Positions 53,697 to 64,000 of a stretch of 64,000 bases of DNA are shown piece by piece; the first letter of the stretch is position 1, and each line of letters starts with the position of its first letter. Made by a program: the position numbers and the translations under genes. The notes beneath the pieces were generated by a model. It worked only from the letters and a program-made list of their open reading frames with translations. It had not been told where the DNA came from and did not search any database. The DNA is taken from assembly GCF_026625785.1 (NCBI RefSeq), contig NZ_CP113063.1, positions 4,588,001-4,652,000 on the forward strand, written 5' to 3'. Origin of the DNA: Gordonia sp. SL306. GTDB taxonomy: Bacteria > Actinomycetota > Actinomycetes > Mycobacteriales > Mycobacteriaceae.

Positions 53697-54560
53697 ATGA
53701 CTGTTCGCGCTGCCCTGCGGCCCGGCACCGTGTCGCCGACCCGCCCGGTTCCCGACTCGATCGAGCGTCCCGAGTACGCGTGGAAACCGACGGCGAACGA
53801 GGGAAACGAACCATGGGTCCAGACCCCGGAGACCATCGAGAAGATGCGGCTGGCGAGCAGGATCGCCGCCAACGCGCTTGCACAGGCGGGTGCCGCGGTG
53901 GCGCCCGGCGTCACCACCGATGAGCTGGACCGCATCGCCCACGAGTACATGGTCGACCATGGCGCCTACCCGTCGACCTTGGGCTACAAGGGTTTTCCCA
54001 AGTCGTGCTGTACGTCGCTGAATGAGATCATCTGCCACGGAATCCCGGACTCGACGGTCGTCGAGGACGGCGACATCGTCAACATCGACGTGACCGCCTA
54101 CATCGACGGCGTGCACGGTGACACCAACGCGACGTTCTTGGCCGGCGACGTCGCGTCCGAGGCCGCCGATCTCGTCGAGCGGACACGGGTCGCCACCGAG
54201 CGCGCCATCAAGGCGGTCAAACCCGGCCGGGAACTCAACGTCATCGGCCGGGTTATCGAGGCGTACGCGAACCGGTTCGGCTACAACGTGGTGCGCGATT
54301 TCACCGGGCACGGTATCGGTGAGACCTTTCACAACGGACTCGTGGTCCTGCACTACGACCAGCCCAACGTGGACACCGTCATCGAGCCGGGCATGGTGTT
54401 CACCATCGAACCGATGATCAACCTCGGTGGCCTCGGCTACGAGATCTGGGATGACGGCTGGACCGTCGCGACGACGGACAAGAAGTGGACCGCCCAGTTC
54501 GAGCACACCCTCGTGGTGACCGAGAACGGCGCGGAGATCCTCACTCTGCCGGACGCCTGA
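53697..54560 (+). CDS. map: Methionine aminopeptidase
   Basis: Metallopeptidase that removes initiator methionine from nascent proteins. Metal ligands are all present: Asp131 and Asp142 in [20 protein letters not shown], His205 in GHGIGETFH, Glu238 in FTIEPM and Glu269 in AQFEHTL. His114 in ICHGIP completes the site. A 40-residue N-terminal extension ([18 protein letters not shown]) matches the type Ic class of actinobacteria. Length is 287 aa. Confidence 0.96.
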   Translation: MTVRAALRPGTVSPTRPVPDSIERPEYAWKPTANEGNEPWVQTPETIEKMRLASRIAANALAQAGAAVAPGVTTDELDRIAHEYMVDHGAYPSTLGYKGFPKSCCTSLNEIICHGIPDSTVVEDGDIVNIDVTAYIDGVHGDTNATFLAGDVASEAADLVERTRVATERAIKAVKPGRELNVIGRVIEAYANRFGYNVVRDFTGHGIGETFHNGLVVLHYDQPNVDTVIEPGMVFTIEPMINLGGLGYEIWDDGWTVATTDKKWTAQFEHTLVVTENGAEILTLPDA

Positions 54561-54570
54561 CACCACCGGG

Positions 54571-56097
54571 GTGAAGGGTGCACTCCTGGTCGGCGGCACC
54601 AGTTCCGACGCAGGCAAGAGTCTGATCGTCGCCGGACTGTGCCGTCACCTGGCCAGGCAGGGGATTCGTGTCGCGCCCTTCAAGGCGCAGAACATGTCGA
54701 ACAACTCCGTGGTCACCCTCGACGGCGGGGAGATCGGGCGCGCACAGGCTCTGCAGGCCTTCGCGTGTGGGCTGGAACCGTCGACCCGTTTCAATCCGGT
54801 GCTGCTCAAACCGGGCAGTGATCGTCGGTCTCACGTGGTGGTGCGCGGACAACCCGCCGGTGACGTCGGTGCCCGCGACTACCACGCGTGGCGCGCTCGG
54901 CTCGTGGGGATCGTGGCCGACGAACTGGCCTCGCTCCGAGACGATTTCGACGTCGTGATCGGTGAGGGTGCCGGCTCGGTCGCGGAGATCAACCTACGTC
55001 CGACCGACATCGCGAACATGGGTCTCGCGCGGTCGGCGGATCTGCCGGTGATCCTGGTGAGCGACATCGACCGCGGCGGTTCACTGGCTCACCTGTTCGG
55101 CACGACGGCCGTGCTCGACGCCGCGGATCAGCGACTGATCGCCGGATTCGTGATCAACAAGTTCCGGGGCGACCCGGCGATCCTCGCGCCCGGACTCGAC
55201 CAGTTGCGGGGACTGACCGGACGATCCACCTTCGGGGTGATCCCGTTCCGGTCCGATCTCTGGATCGACGCCGAGGATTCGCTCGCCGCTCCGGTCGGCC
55301 GCCGGGTCGGGCCTCCCGACGACAGCACCGATCCGTCCGCGGTGCACCTGTCGGTGGCGGCCATCCGATTGCCGCGGGTGTCCAACACCACGGACGTGGA
55401 GGCCTTGGGCTGTGAGCCCGGGGTGGACGTGACCTGGGTCGACGACGCGGCGAGCGTGGCGTCGGCGGATCTGGTGGTACTGCCGGGTACGCGTGCGACG
55501 GTCTCGGATCTCGCGTGGCTCCGGAGCCGGGGACTCGCCGACGCGCTGGTCGGTCGCGCACGGCGGGGGTGGCCGGTGATCGGGATCTGTGGCGGCTTCC
55601 AGATGCTCGGGCGCCACATCGACGATCCGGTGGAGTCGGGCGCCGGTCCGGTCGATGGCCTCGGGATTCTCGATCTGGACATCGGCTTCGAATCGGGCAA
55701 GGTGCTGCGGCAGGTGACCGGCAACAGCGACGGCAGGCCGATCAGTGGTTATGAGATCCACCACGGCCGCGTGCGGTCGTCGGGTGAGCGGCCGTGGATC
55801 GTGGATGCACAGAACGGTCCCGAGGGCGCAGTACGCGGGGCCGTGCGCGGGACGCACTGGCACGGGCTGCTCGCCTCCGACGCCTTTCGCCGTGATCTGC
55901 TGTGCACGGTGGCCGAGGAACGTGGTGTCACCGGCTTCGTCGCCGCCGCGGACACGGTCGTGAACGAGATCCGCGGCGCACAGGTCGACCTCATGGCCGA
56001 TCTCGTCGGCGAGCACCTCGACCTCGCAGCGCTGGAGGCGATCATCGAGCACGGCCCGGACCCGCGATCTCCGGTGATCACTCATCGCCTCGAATGA
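54571..56097 (+). CDS. cobQ: Cobyric acid synthase
   Basis: Glutamine-dependent enzyme that amidates four carboxylates of adenosylcobyrinic diamide in B12 synthesis. The N-terminal P-loop-like domain has [30 protein letters not shown] and [16 protein letters not shown]. The C-terminal glutaminase has nucleophile Cys340 in [10 protein letters not shown] and the triad His in GTHWHGLL. Length is 508 aa, 10 bp after map. In M. tuberculosis cobQ is not next to map, so this is a local arrangement. Confidence 0.95.
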   Translation: MKGALLVGGTSSDAGKSLIVAGLCRHLARQGIRVAPFKAQNMSNNSVVTLDGGEIGRAQALQAFACGLEPSTRFNPVLLKPGSDRRSHVVVRGQPAGDVGARDYHAWRARLVGIVADELASLRDDFDVVIGEGAGSVAEINLRPTDIANMGLARSADLPVILVSDIDRGGSLAHLFGTTAVLDAADQRLIAGFVINKFRGDPAILAPGLDQLRGLTGRSTFGVIPFRSDLWIDAEDSLAAPVGRRVGPPDDSTDPSAVHLSVAAIRLPRVSNTTDVEALGCEPGVDVTWVDDAASVASADLVVLPGTRATVSDLAWLRSRGLADALVGRARRGWPVIGICGGFQMLGRHIDDPVESGAGPVDGLGILDLDIGFESGKVLRQVTGNSDGRPISGYEIHHGRVRSSGERPWIVDAQNGPEGAVRGAVRGTHWHGLLASDAFRRDLLCTVAEERGVTGFVAAADTVVNEIRGAQVDLMADLVGEHLDLAALEAIIEHGPDPRSPVITHRLE

Positions 56098-56130
56098 CCG
56101 GCGCCGAAGCCCGAGCCGGGCGATCTCGCC

Positions 56131-56136
56131 TATCCT
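56131..56136 (+). promoter_or_regulatory. -10 box of a leaderless promoter
   Basis: TATCCT ends 6 nt before GTG 56143; no ribosome site is present. Confidence 0.5.
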
Positions 56137-56142
56137 GGGCCC

Positions 56143-56967
56143 GTGGACACGCAACAGCGCGCGGTGAGGGTCGGGGAATACACATTCGACGTCCGGATCG
56201 GCGGACCCGAGGACGGCAAATGGGTGCTGCTCCTGCACGGATTCCCGGTCAACAGTTCGTGCTTCGACGCGGTGGTCCCGCGGCTGCACGAGAGCGGACT
56301 GCGCACCATCGTCTTCGATCAGCGGGGCTACAGCCCGGGTGCCCGACCGGACGGTACGGATGCCTATCACCTGTCCAACCTCGTCGATGACGCCCTCGGC
56401 GTCCTCGATGAACTCGGAGTCCAGTACGCGATGGTGGTCGGGCACGATTGGGGAGGCATCGTCGCGTGGCATCTGGCAGCCAGGCATCTGGACCGGTTCA
56501 CGAGTCTCGTCGCGGCGAGTACGGGTCATCCGTCGGCAATGCGCGACGCGCTGTCGTCGAGCGATCAGCGTGAGAAGTCCTCATACATCAAGGATTTCAT
56601 CGCCGACGACGCCGAGGAGAAGCTTTTGGCGCGCAACGGCGTGCTGTTGCGCCGGGCGGGGGTCACCGCCGACGAGCTCAAGCCCCTCATGGAGCCGGGT
56701 GCGCTGACCGGACCGCTGAACTGGTACCGCGCGAACTTCACCGGGAACATCGCCGACACCCTGGCCTGCCCGGCCGTCGAGATCCCCACGACGATGGTGT
56801 GGGGCGACGGCGACACCGCGCTCGGGCGGGAACAGGCAGAGCTCAGCGGCCGCTACGCGTATTCCGATTACCGGTTCTGCGAACTGCCCGGCGTGGACCA
56901 CTGGATTCCGCAGCACGCCGCCGCGGCGCTGGCGAGTGAGATCGCACTGCGATCCGCGATGTTCTGA
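56143..56967 (+). CDS. Alpha/beta hydrolase, epoxide-hydrolase-like
   Basis: A 274-aa alpha/beta hydrolase. The oxyanion motif is LLHGFPVNSS and the nucleophile elbow is VVGHDWGG, with Asp102 as nucleophile, which favours an epoxide hydrolase or dehalogenase over an esterase. MVWGDGDTALGRE holds the acid and PGVDHWIPQHA the catalytic His. It stands alone behind its own promoter and converges with the reductase gene. Confidence 0.85.
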   Translation: MDTQQRAVRVGEYTFDVRIGGPEDGKWVLLLHGFPVNSSCFDAVVPRLHESGLRTIVFDQRGYSPGARPDGTDAYHLSNLVDDALGVLDELGVQYAMVVGHDWGGIVAWHLAARHLDRFTSLVAASTGHPSAMRDALSSSDQREKSSYIKDFIADDAEEKLLARNGVLLRRAGVTADELKPLMEPGALTGPLNWYRANFTGNIADTLACPAVEIPTTMVWGDGDTALGREQAELSGRYAYSDYRFCELPGVDHWIPQHAAAALASEIALRSAMF

Positions 56968-56988
56968 CGGCTGTTCTGACGCCGACGG

Positions 56989-57702
56989 TCAGCCGAAGCG
57001 TTCGGTGCGGACCCGCCCCGGCTCATGCCCGGCCGCGACCATCGCGGCCGCACACTGCTCGACGAAACCGTTGGGCCCGCAGATGAACACCGTCGGATCG
57101 TGGTCGGGCGACATCGTGATCTCGGCGAGTTCACCGCCGCCGAGCCGCCCGACCGGTCGCGGATCGTCGGCTGGGGCCTCCCGGGTGTAGGCGAGATGGA
57201 CCGGCATCCGTCCCCGGTGCATCAGTTGTCGCAGTTCATCGGCGAACAGGAGGCGGTCCGGCGATCGCAACGAGTACACGAGTCCGAACGGCACCATCGG
57301 CGCAGTGACCTCTCGGCTGCGGATCATCGCCATCAGTGGCGCGAGTCCGGAGCCGCCCGCGATGAGCTGCACAGGGTGCGGGTCCTGGTCGTCCCAGGTG
57401 AACCAACCGCCGTGTGCACGTGTCACCTCGAGCGGCTCACCAACCTCGACCACGTCGACGAGATAGGGCGACACCTCGCCGTCGTCGGCGCGTTCGATGG
57501 TGACCTCGATCGTCCGTGTCTCGCGGACATCGGACAGCGAATAGGTGCGGGCGGTCGAATAGCCGTCCTCGGCGGTCAGGCGGATGTCGATGTGCTGGCC
57601 GGGCAGTCCTTGAAACGGCTCGGCAAGGCCGAGACGTAGCGAACGCGCACTGGTGCTGTGACGGATCTGCGAGAGGACCGTCGTCACCTGCCATTCGTTC
57701 AT
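56989..57702 (-). CDS. Ferredoxin-NADP reductase-type flavoprotein
   Basis: A 237-aa flavin oxidoreductase without a [2Fe-2S] domain. The FAD motif is ARTYSLSD, followed by GEVSPYLVDVVEVGEPLEV. The NAD(P) motif is LIAGGSGLAPLMAMIR and the C-terminal segment is VFICGPNGFVEQ. ATG 57702 overlaps the molybdopterin gene stop by 4 nt. It probably passes electrons to or from that protein. Confidence 0.88.
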   Translation of the reverse strand: MNEWQVTTVLSQIRHSTSARSLRLGLAEPFQGLPGQHIDIRLTAEDGYSTARTYSLSDVRETRTIEVTIERADDGEVSPYLVDVVEVGEPLEVTRAHGGWFTWDDQDPHPVQLIAGGSGLAPLMAMIRSREVTAPMVPFGLVYSLRSPDRLLFADELRQLMHRGRMPVHLAYTREAPADDPRPVGRLGGGELAEITMSPDHDPTVFICGPNGFVEQCAAAMVAAGHEPGRVRTERFG

Positions 57703-58295
57703 GAGTAGCGCTGCTCTGTCCAGGGGTCGCCGTGCATGTGGTAGCCGCGGCTCTCCCAGAACCCCGGGGTGTCGCCCGGCATGAATCGCAGTCGGCGCAC
57801 CCATTTGGCGCTCTTCCAGAAATACAGATGGGGCACCAGCAACCGTGCCGGACCGCCGTGTTCGGCCGGGAGTGGCTCGCCGTCGTAGGAATCGGCGATC
57901 CAGCCCCGGCCCGACACGAGGTCGGCCACCGCCAGGTTGGTCGTGTACCCGCCGTGGCAGTGGGCCATCACATGGCTGTCGCCGGGCCAGGGGAGGTTGC
58001 TCATGATGGTGTCGAAAGAGACGCCACGCCACCGTGTCTCGAACTTCGACCAGCGGGTCACGCAATGGATGTCGGTGACTATCTCCTCGTGTGGGAGGTC
58101 CTGGAATCGAGCCCAGTCCCAGGTGTGCGCCCGGTGATCCGACGACTGCATGGTCAACGACCAGTCGTCGAGCGCGATGGCCGGTGTCGGCTCGGCGGAC
58201 AGCACCGGGAAATCGAAGGTCCGGTACTGGCCCGGCGGCAGGCGGGTGGCGTCGCGATCACGACGGCCCACGAATCCCCGGTTCACGATCGCCAT
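57699..58295 (-). CDS. Sulfite-oxidase-family molybdopterin oxidoreductase
   Basis: A 198-aa molybdenum-cofactor enzyme of the sulfite oxidase/YedY family. Cys78 in TDIHCVTRWS is the expected Mo ligand. CHGGYTTNLAVADL and HGGPARLLVPHLYFWKSAKWVR are family landmarks. No Tat or Sec signal is seen, so it should be cytoplasmic, unlike periplasmic YedY/MsrP. It is coupled by a 4-nt overlap to a flavin reductase, a two-component pattern seen in actinobacteria. The substrate is unknown. Confidence 0.88.
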   Translation of the reverse strand: MAIVNRGFVGRRDRDATRLPPGQYRTFDFPVLSAEPTPAIALDDWSLTMQSSDHRAHTWDWARFQDLPHEEIVTDIHCVTRWSKFETRWRGVSFDTIMSNLPWPGDSHVMAHCHGGYTTNLAVADLVSGRGWIADSYDGEPLPAEHGGPARLLVPHLYFWKSAKWVRRLRFMPGDTPGFWESRGYHMHGDPWTEQRYS

Positions 58296-58345
58296 GCCGA
58301 GATCCTACGCGCCGGATCGGATCTCGCAGCGCGAACGAAACCGTC

Positions 58346-59740
58346 TCAGAGTTCGAGGCCGAGCAGCGCGTTCTCCAGGACCTCGGGCATGGCCGGGTGA
58401 ATCCAGTACTGCCCACGCGCCATGTCGGATGCGTTGAGGCCGAACGACATCGCCTGGATGACCGGCTGGATCACGGTGGGCGCCTGCGGGCCCATGATGT
58501 GGCAGCCCAGCAAGCGGCCGGTGCCGCGTTCTGCGATCAGCTTGCAGAACCCCGTCGAGTCCTCCATCGCCCAGCCGTACGCGACGTCGCCGTAGGCCTG
58601 CACCTTCACGGTGACGTCGAGCCCGAGGTCGCGCGCTCGGGTCTCGGTGAGGCCAACCGACGCGATCTGCGGATGCGTGAACACCGCCGCGGGAACGAAA
58701 CGATGATCGAAGGCGACCAGATCGTCGGCATCCCAGCCCTTCAGCAAGTTCGCCTGGACCACCCGCTCCTCGTGGTTGGCGACGTGTTTGAGCTGATAGG
58801 GGGAACTCACGTCGCCGAGCGCCCACACACCGGCGGCATCGGTACGCCCATGCCGATCGCAGACGACGCGGCCGTGTTCGTCGAGGGCGACGCCGATCGA
58901 TCCCAGGTTGAGACGGTCACCGTTCGGTTTGCGACCGGTGGCCACGAGCAAGGCGTCACCGTCGACGTGGGTGCCGTCCTCGAAGCTGACCCGCACCCCG
59001 CCGTCGGGCAGGTCGATGGCGCCGGCCACGTCGGTGTCGAGGTGGACGTCCCATTTCTCGGCGGCGATCTCGGTGAACCGCGCGGCGATCTCGGCGTCGA
59101 GATGCCGGAGCAATGCGGGGCCGCGCGCGATGATCGAGACCTCGGTGCCGAGCGCGCCGAAGACGTGGGCGAATTCGGCTGCCACATAGCCACTTCCGAT
59201 GATGACCAGTCGCTCGGGAAGCCGCTCGAGGCGCATCACGTCGTCGCTGGTGTGGTAGCGCACATCGCATTCGGCGATGATCGGCGGCACGGTCGCACGT
59301 GAGCCCGCGGCGATGACCACCTCGGTGGCCAGGACGACGGCGCCGGGGGTGACGAGCCGATATCGGCCGTCGTCGTCGCGGCCGTCGAACTCGACGTGCG
59401 CGGAGTGCACGGTGATGTTCGCGCACCGGTCGACGCGGTACTCCTTGCCACCGGCCGAGATCGGGTCGATGCGGCCGAAGATCCGGTCGACGATCGCAGG
59501 CCAGTCCACGGATTCGACACGCGCGTGCACGCCGTACCGGTCGGAATGGCGGGCCATCTCGGCCACCTCGGCGGCGTAGACGAACATCTTGGTGGGGATG
59601 CAGCCGACGTTGAGGCAGGTGCCGCCGTAGACACCTTCCTCGAAGATCGCGATGGTCCGGTCGTCGAAGCGCTCGTCGGGGATGGAGTTGCCGCTGCCGG
59701 AACCGATGATGGCGAGGTCGACGATCTGTGTCTCGGTCAT
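58346..59740 (-). CDS. mtr: Mycothione reductase
   Basis: FAD disulfide reductase that regenerates mycothiol from its disulfide with NADPH; mycothiol is the actinobacterial thiol. Redox cysteines are Cys42 and Cys47 in [13 protein letters not shown], and the active-site His-Glu pair is in [21 protein letters not shown] is the FAD motif characteristic of this enzyme and [16 protein letters not shown] the NADPH motif. Length is 464 aa. ATG 59740 overlaps the upstream hydrolase stop by 4 nt. Confidence 0.94.
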   Translation of the reverse strand: MTETQIVDLAIIGSGSGNSIPDERFDDRTIAIFEEGVYGGTCLNVGCIPTKMFVYAAEVAEMARHSDRYGVHARVESVDWPAIVDRIFGRIDPISAGGKEYRVDRCANITVHSAHVEFDGRDDDGRYRLVTPGAVVLATEVVIAAGSRATVPPIIAECDVRYHTSDDVMRLERLPERLVIIGSGYVAAEFAHVFGALGTEVSIIARGPALLRHLDAEIAARFTEIAAEKWDVHLDTDVAGAIDLPDGGVRVSFEDGTHVDGDALLVATGRKPNGDRLNLGSIGVALDEHGRVVCDRHGRTDAAGVWALGDVSSPYQLKHVANHEERVVQANLLKGWDADDLVAFDHRFVPAAVFTHPQIASVGLTETRARDLGLDVTVKVQAYGDVAYGWAMEDSTGFCKLIAERGTGRLLGCHIMGPQAPTVIQPVIQAMSFGLNASDMARGQYWIHPAMPEVLENALLGLEL

Positions 59741-60822
59741 GCGCCGCCCACCAGCGATCGGGTGTCGGCTCCGTCGGTGGGCACCGAGAGGGTGGCGCGC
59801 ATCCACTTCTCGACTTCGCGGTAGGCCTGGCCGCGGGCGTTCTCGACCGAGAGGAACACGTCATGACGCGCGTCGGCAACGGGCGTCACCGACACGCGGT
59901 CGCCCAGATAGCCGCTCCAGCGGGCCATATGCCGGACGTCGAGGACGACGTCGGCGTTGTTCACGCCCGCCCCGTGACCGCGATCGAACAGCGTCTTGTC
60001 CGATCGCAACACCAACGACGGGACACCGACGTCGATGCCGCGGTGCAGTCGTGCCTGACCTCTGCGGACCGCGGTGAGGAACCCGAAGGTGACCGGGAAT
60101 CCGCCCATCGGCTTCAGCGAAAGGTCGAACGTCCATTCGCCGCCGGTGGTCTCGTGGATGCTTCGGCCGTAGCCGTCGGACAGCTCCTGGGGGATCACTG
60201 TTCTCGGTCGCGCCGCCGCGACACCGCGCAGGACGAGCGAGACCGGGAGCGATCGCAGGACCGGGCTGCCCTGGAGGTCGAACCAGGGGCTGTTGAGGAG
60301 CAGCCCGCTCACGTGGGCGTGGCGGCCGGGTGCCTCGGTGCGGAGCCGGTCCAGCCAGAGCGGCGTGATGAGGCCTCCGGTGGAATGCGCGGCGACGATC
60401 ACGCGGGCCGAGCCACCGTCGGCCGCCGTCTCGTCGACGATCACGTCGAGTGCCCGGCCGAGTTCCTCGTCGTACTGGCGCAGGTCGGTGGTGAAGTGCG
60501 CGGTGTGATGCGGCTTCAGGGAACGCCCGCACTTGCGCAGATCGAGGGCGTAGAAGGCGTAACCCCGCTCATGGAAGAAGTCGGCGAGGGGCTCGTGGAA
60601 GAAGTAGTCGGTGAAGCCGTGCACGTACAGGACGGCTCCGTTGGGGAAGCTCGTGTCGGCGTCGCCTGCCTTGCGGACCAGGGTGGCGGTGATCGGGTCC
60701 TCGCCGTCGGGATCGGGCCCCAGCGGCAGGGTGAGGATCTCGTAGCGGTCGAGCAGGCGATCGGGTTGCCAGTTCGCGGTGGGCGGTCCATCCTGGCGGT
60801 CGGCCCCGTGGGTTGCGGTCAC
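59737..60822 (-). CDS. Alpha/beta hydrolase, lysophospholipase-like
   Basis: A 361-aa serine hydrolase. [20 protein letters not shown] and [11 protein letters not shown] open the fold; the nucleophile elbow is AAHSTGGLI. The final catalytic His is probably in [13 protein letters not shown] 60822 is chosen because a -10-like TACAGT lies 7 nt upstream. It is coupled to mtr by a 4-nt overlap. A hydrolase also neighbours mtr in M. tuberculosis. Confidence 0.85.
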   Translation of the reverse strand: MTATHGADRQDGPPTANWQPDRLLDRYEILTLPLGPDPDGEDPITATLVRKAGDADTSFPNGAVLYVHGFTDYFFHEPLADFFHERGYAFYALDLRKCGRSLKPHHTAHFTTDLRQYDEELGRALDVIVDETAADGGSARVIVAAHSTGGLITPLWLDRLRTEAPGRHAHVSGLLLNSPWFDLQGSPVLRSLPVSLVLRGVAAARPRTVIPQELSDGYGRSIHETTGGEWTFDLSLKPMGGFPVTFGFLTAVRRGQARLHRGIDVGVPSLVLRSDKTLFDRGHGAGVNNADVVLDVRHMARWSGYLGDRVSVTPVADARHDVFLSVENARGQAYREVEKWMRATLSVPTDGADTRSLVGGA

Positions 60823-60829
60823 GGCATCC

Positions 60830-60835
60830 ACTGTA
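60830..60835 (-). promoter_or_regulatory. -10 box of the hydrolase-mtr unit
   Basis: On the minus strand TACAGT ends 7 nt before GTG 60822, consistent with leaderless transcription. It overlaps the alternative GTG 60831, which argues against that start. Confidence 0.4.
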
Positions 60836-61006
60836 GAGAAACCCCCGGATGCGAATACCGGCGCCAAGTGTCGCCCAGCCCACATTTTGGCCCAGGCGAT
60901 TCCGTCGTTCGGCGGATGATGGGGAACAATGGCCGTTGACAGGGACGACAACAGCGGCGAGAGCCGTCGGCCTCGATCGTCCAACCTGTGCGAAGGAGAG
61001 CTCCTC

Positions 61007-62536
61007 GTGTCTCAATCGGTGATCAAGACGGACGTCGCGCTGGTCGGTGCCGGAATCATGAGCGCCACACTCGGCGCCTTGCTGCGGCGGCTGCAGCCCG
61101 ACTGGTCGATCAGCCTGTTCGAACGGCTCGACGCCGCGGGTGCCGAGAGCAGCGATCCGTGGAACAACGCGGGCACCGGCCACTCGGCCCTCTGCGAACT
61201 GAACTACACGCCGAAGACCGCCGACGGTGACGTGAACATCGACAAGGCGCTCAACATCAACGAGCAGTTCCAGGTCTCGCGGCAGTTCTGGGCGAACTCG
61301 GTGGACAACGGCATCCTGGGCGACCCGAGTGAGTTCATCAACCCGATCCCGCACGTCAGCTTCACGCACGGTCCCGCAGGCGTCGACTACCTCCGCAAGC
61401 GCTACGACCGCCTGGCCGGGCAGGTGCTCTTCGAGGGCATGGAGTTCATCGACGACCCGACCGAGTTCAGCGCGCGGCTCCCGCTGATGTCGGCCGGTCG
61501 CGACTTCTCCGACCCGGTCGCGCTGAACTGGTTCACCGACGGCACCGATGTCGACTTCGGCGCCCTCACCCAACAGCTGCTCAACTTCGTCGGTCGCACC
61601 GGCGCCGACATCTACTACGGGCACGACGTCACCAACCTGTCCAAGCAGTCCGACGGCAGCTGGGTCATCAAGGTCCGCAACCTGCGGACCAAGGAGAAGC
61701 GGACCGTCCACGCCAAGTTCGTCTTCGTCGGGGCCGGTGGCGGCGCACTCCACCTCCTGCAGAAGTCGGGCATCAAGGAGGCGAAGGGGTTCGGCGGATT
61801 CCCGGTCTCGGGCGAGTTCTTCCGCTGCACGAACCCCGACCTGATCTCCGAACATCAGGCCAAGGTCTACGGGCAGGCCGCCGTCGGCGCGCCGCCGATG
61901 TCGGTGCCGCATCTCGACACCCGCGTCATCAATCACCAGCCGGGACTGCTGTTCGGTCCGTACGCGGGCTGGTCGCCGAAATTCCTCAAGAACGGCAAGC
62001 TCACCGACCTGCCGTACTCGGTCAAGGCGAACAATCTGTTGCCCATGCTGTCCATCGCTCCGCAGGAGTTCGGGCTGCTCAAGTACCTGATCAGCGAACT
62101 CGCGGCGAACCGCGCGGATCGCGTCAACACGTTGAGCGAGTTCGTCCCGCGCGCCGACGGCGGTGACTGGGAGATCATCACGGCAGGCCAGCGAGTCCAG
62201 GTGATCCGCAAGACCGGCGTCGGCGGCACACTCGAGTTCGGGACCGCGGTGGTCACGGCCGGAGACGGCACGATCGCCGGCCTGCTCGGCGCCTCACCGG
62301 GCGCCTCGACGGCGGTGCCCGCGATGCTCCAGGTCCTCGAGAAGTGCTTCCCGAACGAGTACGCGGGATGGGGGCCGGCGCTCACCGAGATGATCCCGTC
62401 GTTCGGACAGAAGCTCTCGGACAATCGCGACCTCTTCCGTCAGGTCTGGGACTGGACCACGGCCAGCCTGCAACTCAAGCGCGGCGCCGTGGACACCCGC
62501 GTCGAGGCGGATCGCACACCTGCCGCGGCGTTGTGA
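61007..62536 (+). CDS. mqo: Malate:quinone oxidoreductase
   Basis: Membrane-associated FAD enzyme that oxidises malate to oxaloacetate and reduces the quinone pool. [18 protein letters not shown] is the FAD motif; [46 protein letters not shown] and [11 protein letters not shown] are typical. AAGGAGAG lies 7 nt before GTG 61007, fixing the start over ATG 60929. Length is 509 aa. The mqo-GNAT-chelatase order matches M. tuberculosis. Confidence 0.96.
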   Translation: MSQSVIKTDVALVGAGIMSATLGALLRRLQPDWSISLFERLDAAGAESSDPWNNAGTGHSALCELNYTPKTADGDVNIDKALNINEQFQVSRQFWANSVDNGILGDPSEFINPIPHVSFTHGPAGVDYLRKRYDRLAGQVLFEGMEFIDDPTEFSARLPLMSAGRDFSDPVALNWFTDGTDVDFGALTQQLLNFVGRTGADIYYGHDVTNLSKQSDGSWVIKVRNLRTKEKRTVHAKFVFVGAGGGALHLLQKSGIKEAKGFGGFPVSGEFFRCTNPDLISEHQAKVYGQAAVGAPPMSVPHLDTRVINHQPGLLFGPYAGWSPKFLKNGKLTDLPYSVKANNLLPMLSIAPQEFGLLKYLISELAANRADRVNTLSEFVPRADGGDWEIITAGQRVQVIRKTGVGGTLEFGTAVVTAGDGTIAGLLGASPGASTAVPAMLQVLEKCFPNEYAGWGPALTEMIPSFGQKLSDNRDLFRQVWDWTTASLQLKRGAVDTRVEADRTPAAAL

Positions 62537-62620
62537 CATCGATGCCGCCGACGTCAGCGCCGTCCGATCGACACGGGCGCGGCTGGTGCGACCGAACACC
62601 GATGTGATAGTCACGACACC

Positions 62621-63127
62621 ATGACTCCGGTAGGGCAACTGCGCCAGAGCCCGGCCGCAGACCTCGATGCGGCGACGCTCTATCAGATCCTGCGGTTGCG
62701 GGTGGACGTCTTCGTCGTCGAACAGGCCTGCCCGTACCCGGAACTCGACGGCCGTGACCTCGAGCCGAACACACGTCAGTTCTGGATCTCCGACACCGAA
62801 GGATGCGTGATCGCCACCTTGCGGCTCCTGACCGAACCGCCGTCGGCCGACGGCAGGCCCCTGTTCCGTATCGGCCGGGTGTGCACAGAGCGCTCGCATC
62901 GTGGTGAGGGTCTGACCGCACGTCTGTTGTCGGCCGCGCTCGCCGAGGTCGGCGACGATCCGTGTCGGATCGAGGCGCAGGCCTACCTGGTCGAGATGTA
63001 TGCGAAATTCGGTTTCGTGCCCGAGGGTGACGAGTACCTCGAGGACGGGATTCCGCACGTCTCGATGGTCCGGGACCGCGGTGTGGCAACCGATCGCGTC
63101 GGTGCCTCTCCGGACACCGTCCGATGA
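62621..63127 (+). CDS. ElaA-like GNAT acetyltransferase
   Basis: A 168-aa GNAT protein. [20 protein letters not shown] and [13 protein letters not shown] are typical of ElaA-like members; the acetyl-CoA loop is [18 protein letters not shown], and [20 protein letters not shown] then LEDGIPHV ends the domain. The stop overlaps the chelatase start by 4 nt. The substrate is unknown. Confidence 0.9.
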   Translation: MTPVGQLRQSPAADLDAATLYQILRLRVDVFVVEQACPYPELDGRDLEPNTRQFWISDTEGCVIATLRLLTEPPSADGRPLFRIGRVCTERSHRGEGLTARLLSAALAEVGDDPCRIEAQAYLVEMYAKFGFVPEGDEYLEDGIPHVSMVRDRGVATDRVGASPDTVR

Positions 63128-64000
63128 GTGGTCGCCACCGTTCGTCGGGGGAACCGACCCTGACCCGTTACCCGTTCAGCGCTGTCGTCGGGCAGGAGCG
63201 GCTGAAACTCGCGTTGATCCTGTCCGCCATCTCGCCCGGGATCGGGGGAGTCCTGATCCGTGGTGAGAAGGGAACGGCCAAGTCGACGATCGTCCGGGGA
63301 CTCGGCCCGCTTCTCGCCGGTGACCCCACCCGGACCGACGACGCCCGAGGTCGCGTCGTCGAACTCCCGATCGGCGCCACCGAGGACCGCGTCATCGGCT
63401 CCCTCGACCTGACCGCGGTACTCAGTGAGGGCCGTGCGGAGTTCACCCCCGGTCTGCTGGCACGGGCCGACGGCGGCGTGCTCTACATCGACGAGGTCAA
63501 CCTCCTCGCCGATCACCTCGTCGACGTTCTCCTCGACGCCGCCGCCAGCGGCCGGGTCGCCATCGAACGAGATGGTGTGTCGCACACCCAATCCGCCGAT
63601 TTCGTGTTGGTGGGGACGATGAACCCGGAAGAAGGGGAGCTCCGGCCGCAGCTGCTCGACCGCTTCGGCCTCGCGGTGGACGTGGCCGCCGGTCGCGACA
63701 TCTCGGAGCGGGTGGAGATCGTCTCGCGCCGAATGGAATTCGATGCCGACCCGGACGGTTTCGCGGCGCGCCATCAGGACTCGGAGCGGGAACTGACGCG
63801 ACGGATCGGCACCGCCCGCGAGCTGATGTCGTCGGTCACCATCCCGCCCGAGGAATTGCGCCGGATCGCCGGGATCTGCGCACACCTCGACGTCGACGGG
63901 TTGCGCGGAGACATCGTGGTCGCGCGGACGGCGGCCGCGCACGCCGCATGGCGCGAGGCCCTCGAGGTCACCGAGGACGATGTCCGGGTGGCCGTCGAGT
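63124..64000 (+). CDS. Magnesium/cobalt chelatase-type AAA+ ATPase, 3' end beyond window
   Basis: AAA+ subunit of the ChlI/BchI group; 292 residues are visible and the frame runs off the window. Walker A is G47-EKGTAKST, Walker B is [10 protein letters not shown], and the sensor/arginine region is [23 protein letters not shown] 63124 overlaps the GNAT stop. The M. tuberculosis counterpart at this place carries an additional ChlD-like VWA part; whether this one does cannot be seen. Its relation to cobalamin synthesis is inference. Confidence 0.92.
   Translation, partial: MSGRHRSSGEPTLTRYPFSAVVGQERLKLALILSAISPGIGGVLIRGEKGTAKSTIVRGLGPLLAGDPTRTDDARGRVVELPIGATEDRVIGSLDLTAVLSEGRAEFTPGLLARADGGVLYIDEVNLLADHLVDVLLDAAASGRVAIERDGVSHTQSADFVLVGTMNPEEGELRPQLLDRFGLAVDVAAGRDISERVEIVSRRMEFDADPDGFAARHQDSERELTRRIGTARELMSSVTIPPEELRRIAGICAHLDVDGLRGDIVVARTAAAHAAWREALEVTEDDVRVAVE

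Noticed and set aside
13477..63127. Four-base gene overlaps as frameshifted fusions
   Set aside because: The repeated ATGA/GTGA overlaps join complete, recognisable proteins; they are ordinary translational coupling.

Overview
The window is GC-rich DNA, about 70% GC where I counted lines by hand, from an actinobacterium of the order Mycobacteriales. The best clues are mycothione reductase, a PapA-type acyltransferase, an antigen-85-like esterase, glucosyl-3-phosphoglycerate synthase, Rip1, and the small actinobacterial families DUF2469 and DUF2631. Gene order follows the smc-to-mqo stretch of the Mycobacterium tuberculosis chromosome. The cargo between the conserved blocks looks more like Gordonia or Rhodococcus, but the genus is my inference.

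Layout. 1-9741: smc (5' end cut by the window), ftsY, and a nitrogen-control block amtB-glnK-glnD behind two GlnR-like boxes. 9847-14965: ffh, an amidohydrolase, a 485-bp gap holding a candidate structured RNA and terminator, then the ribosome/tRNA block rpsP-khpA-rimM-trmD. 15061-17303: a four-gene translationally coupled cassette with type VII secretion features. 17326-20640: a membrane protein, rplS, lepB, rnhB and DUF2469. 20641-23246: a partly AT-rich island with a DUF3558 lipoprotein, a small helical protein and a divergent glycine-rich secreted-type protein. 23360-31093: yraN-yifB-dprA, a saccharopine-dehydrogenase-like enzyme, a TetR regulator, an iron-box-controlled siderophore-interacting protein, xerC and an M23 peptidase. 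31425-33145: rpsB and tsf behind a structured leader. 33117-38700: a divergent lipid locus (PapA acyltransferase plus DHA2 exporter on the minus strand; antigen-85-like esterase plus GpgS on the plus strand). 38836-48716: pyrH-frr-cdsA, a LapA protein, rlmN, DUF2631, a PuuE-like deacetylase, dxr-rip1-ispG and a GNAT protein. 48790-64000: a penicillin-binding lipoprotein, haemin importer hmuTUV, map, cobQ, an epoxide-hydrolase-like protein, a molybdopterin/flavin oxidoreductase pair, a hydrolase with mycothione reductase, mqo, a GNAT protein and the start of a magnesium-chelatase-type ATPase.

How the parts work together. Most of the window is housekeeping: chromosome organisation (smc), membrane targeting (ffh, ftsY, lepB), ribosome assembly and translation (rpsP, rimM, trmD, rplS, rpsB, tsf, frr, rlmN, map), isoprenoid synthesis (dxr, ispG) and lipid precursors (cdsA). 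Many neighbours overlap by ATGA or GTGA, and many starts look leaderless, with a -10 box 6-7 nt upstream of ATG or GTG. The accessory interest lies in five places: the structured RNA region before rpsP, the four-gene cassette after trmD, the AT-rich DUF3558 island, the rpsB leader, and the PapA/exporter/esterase/GpgS locus.
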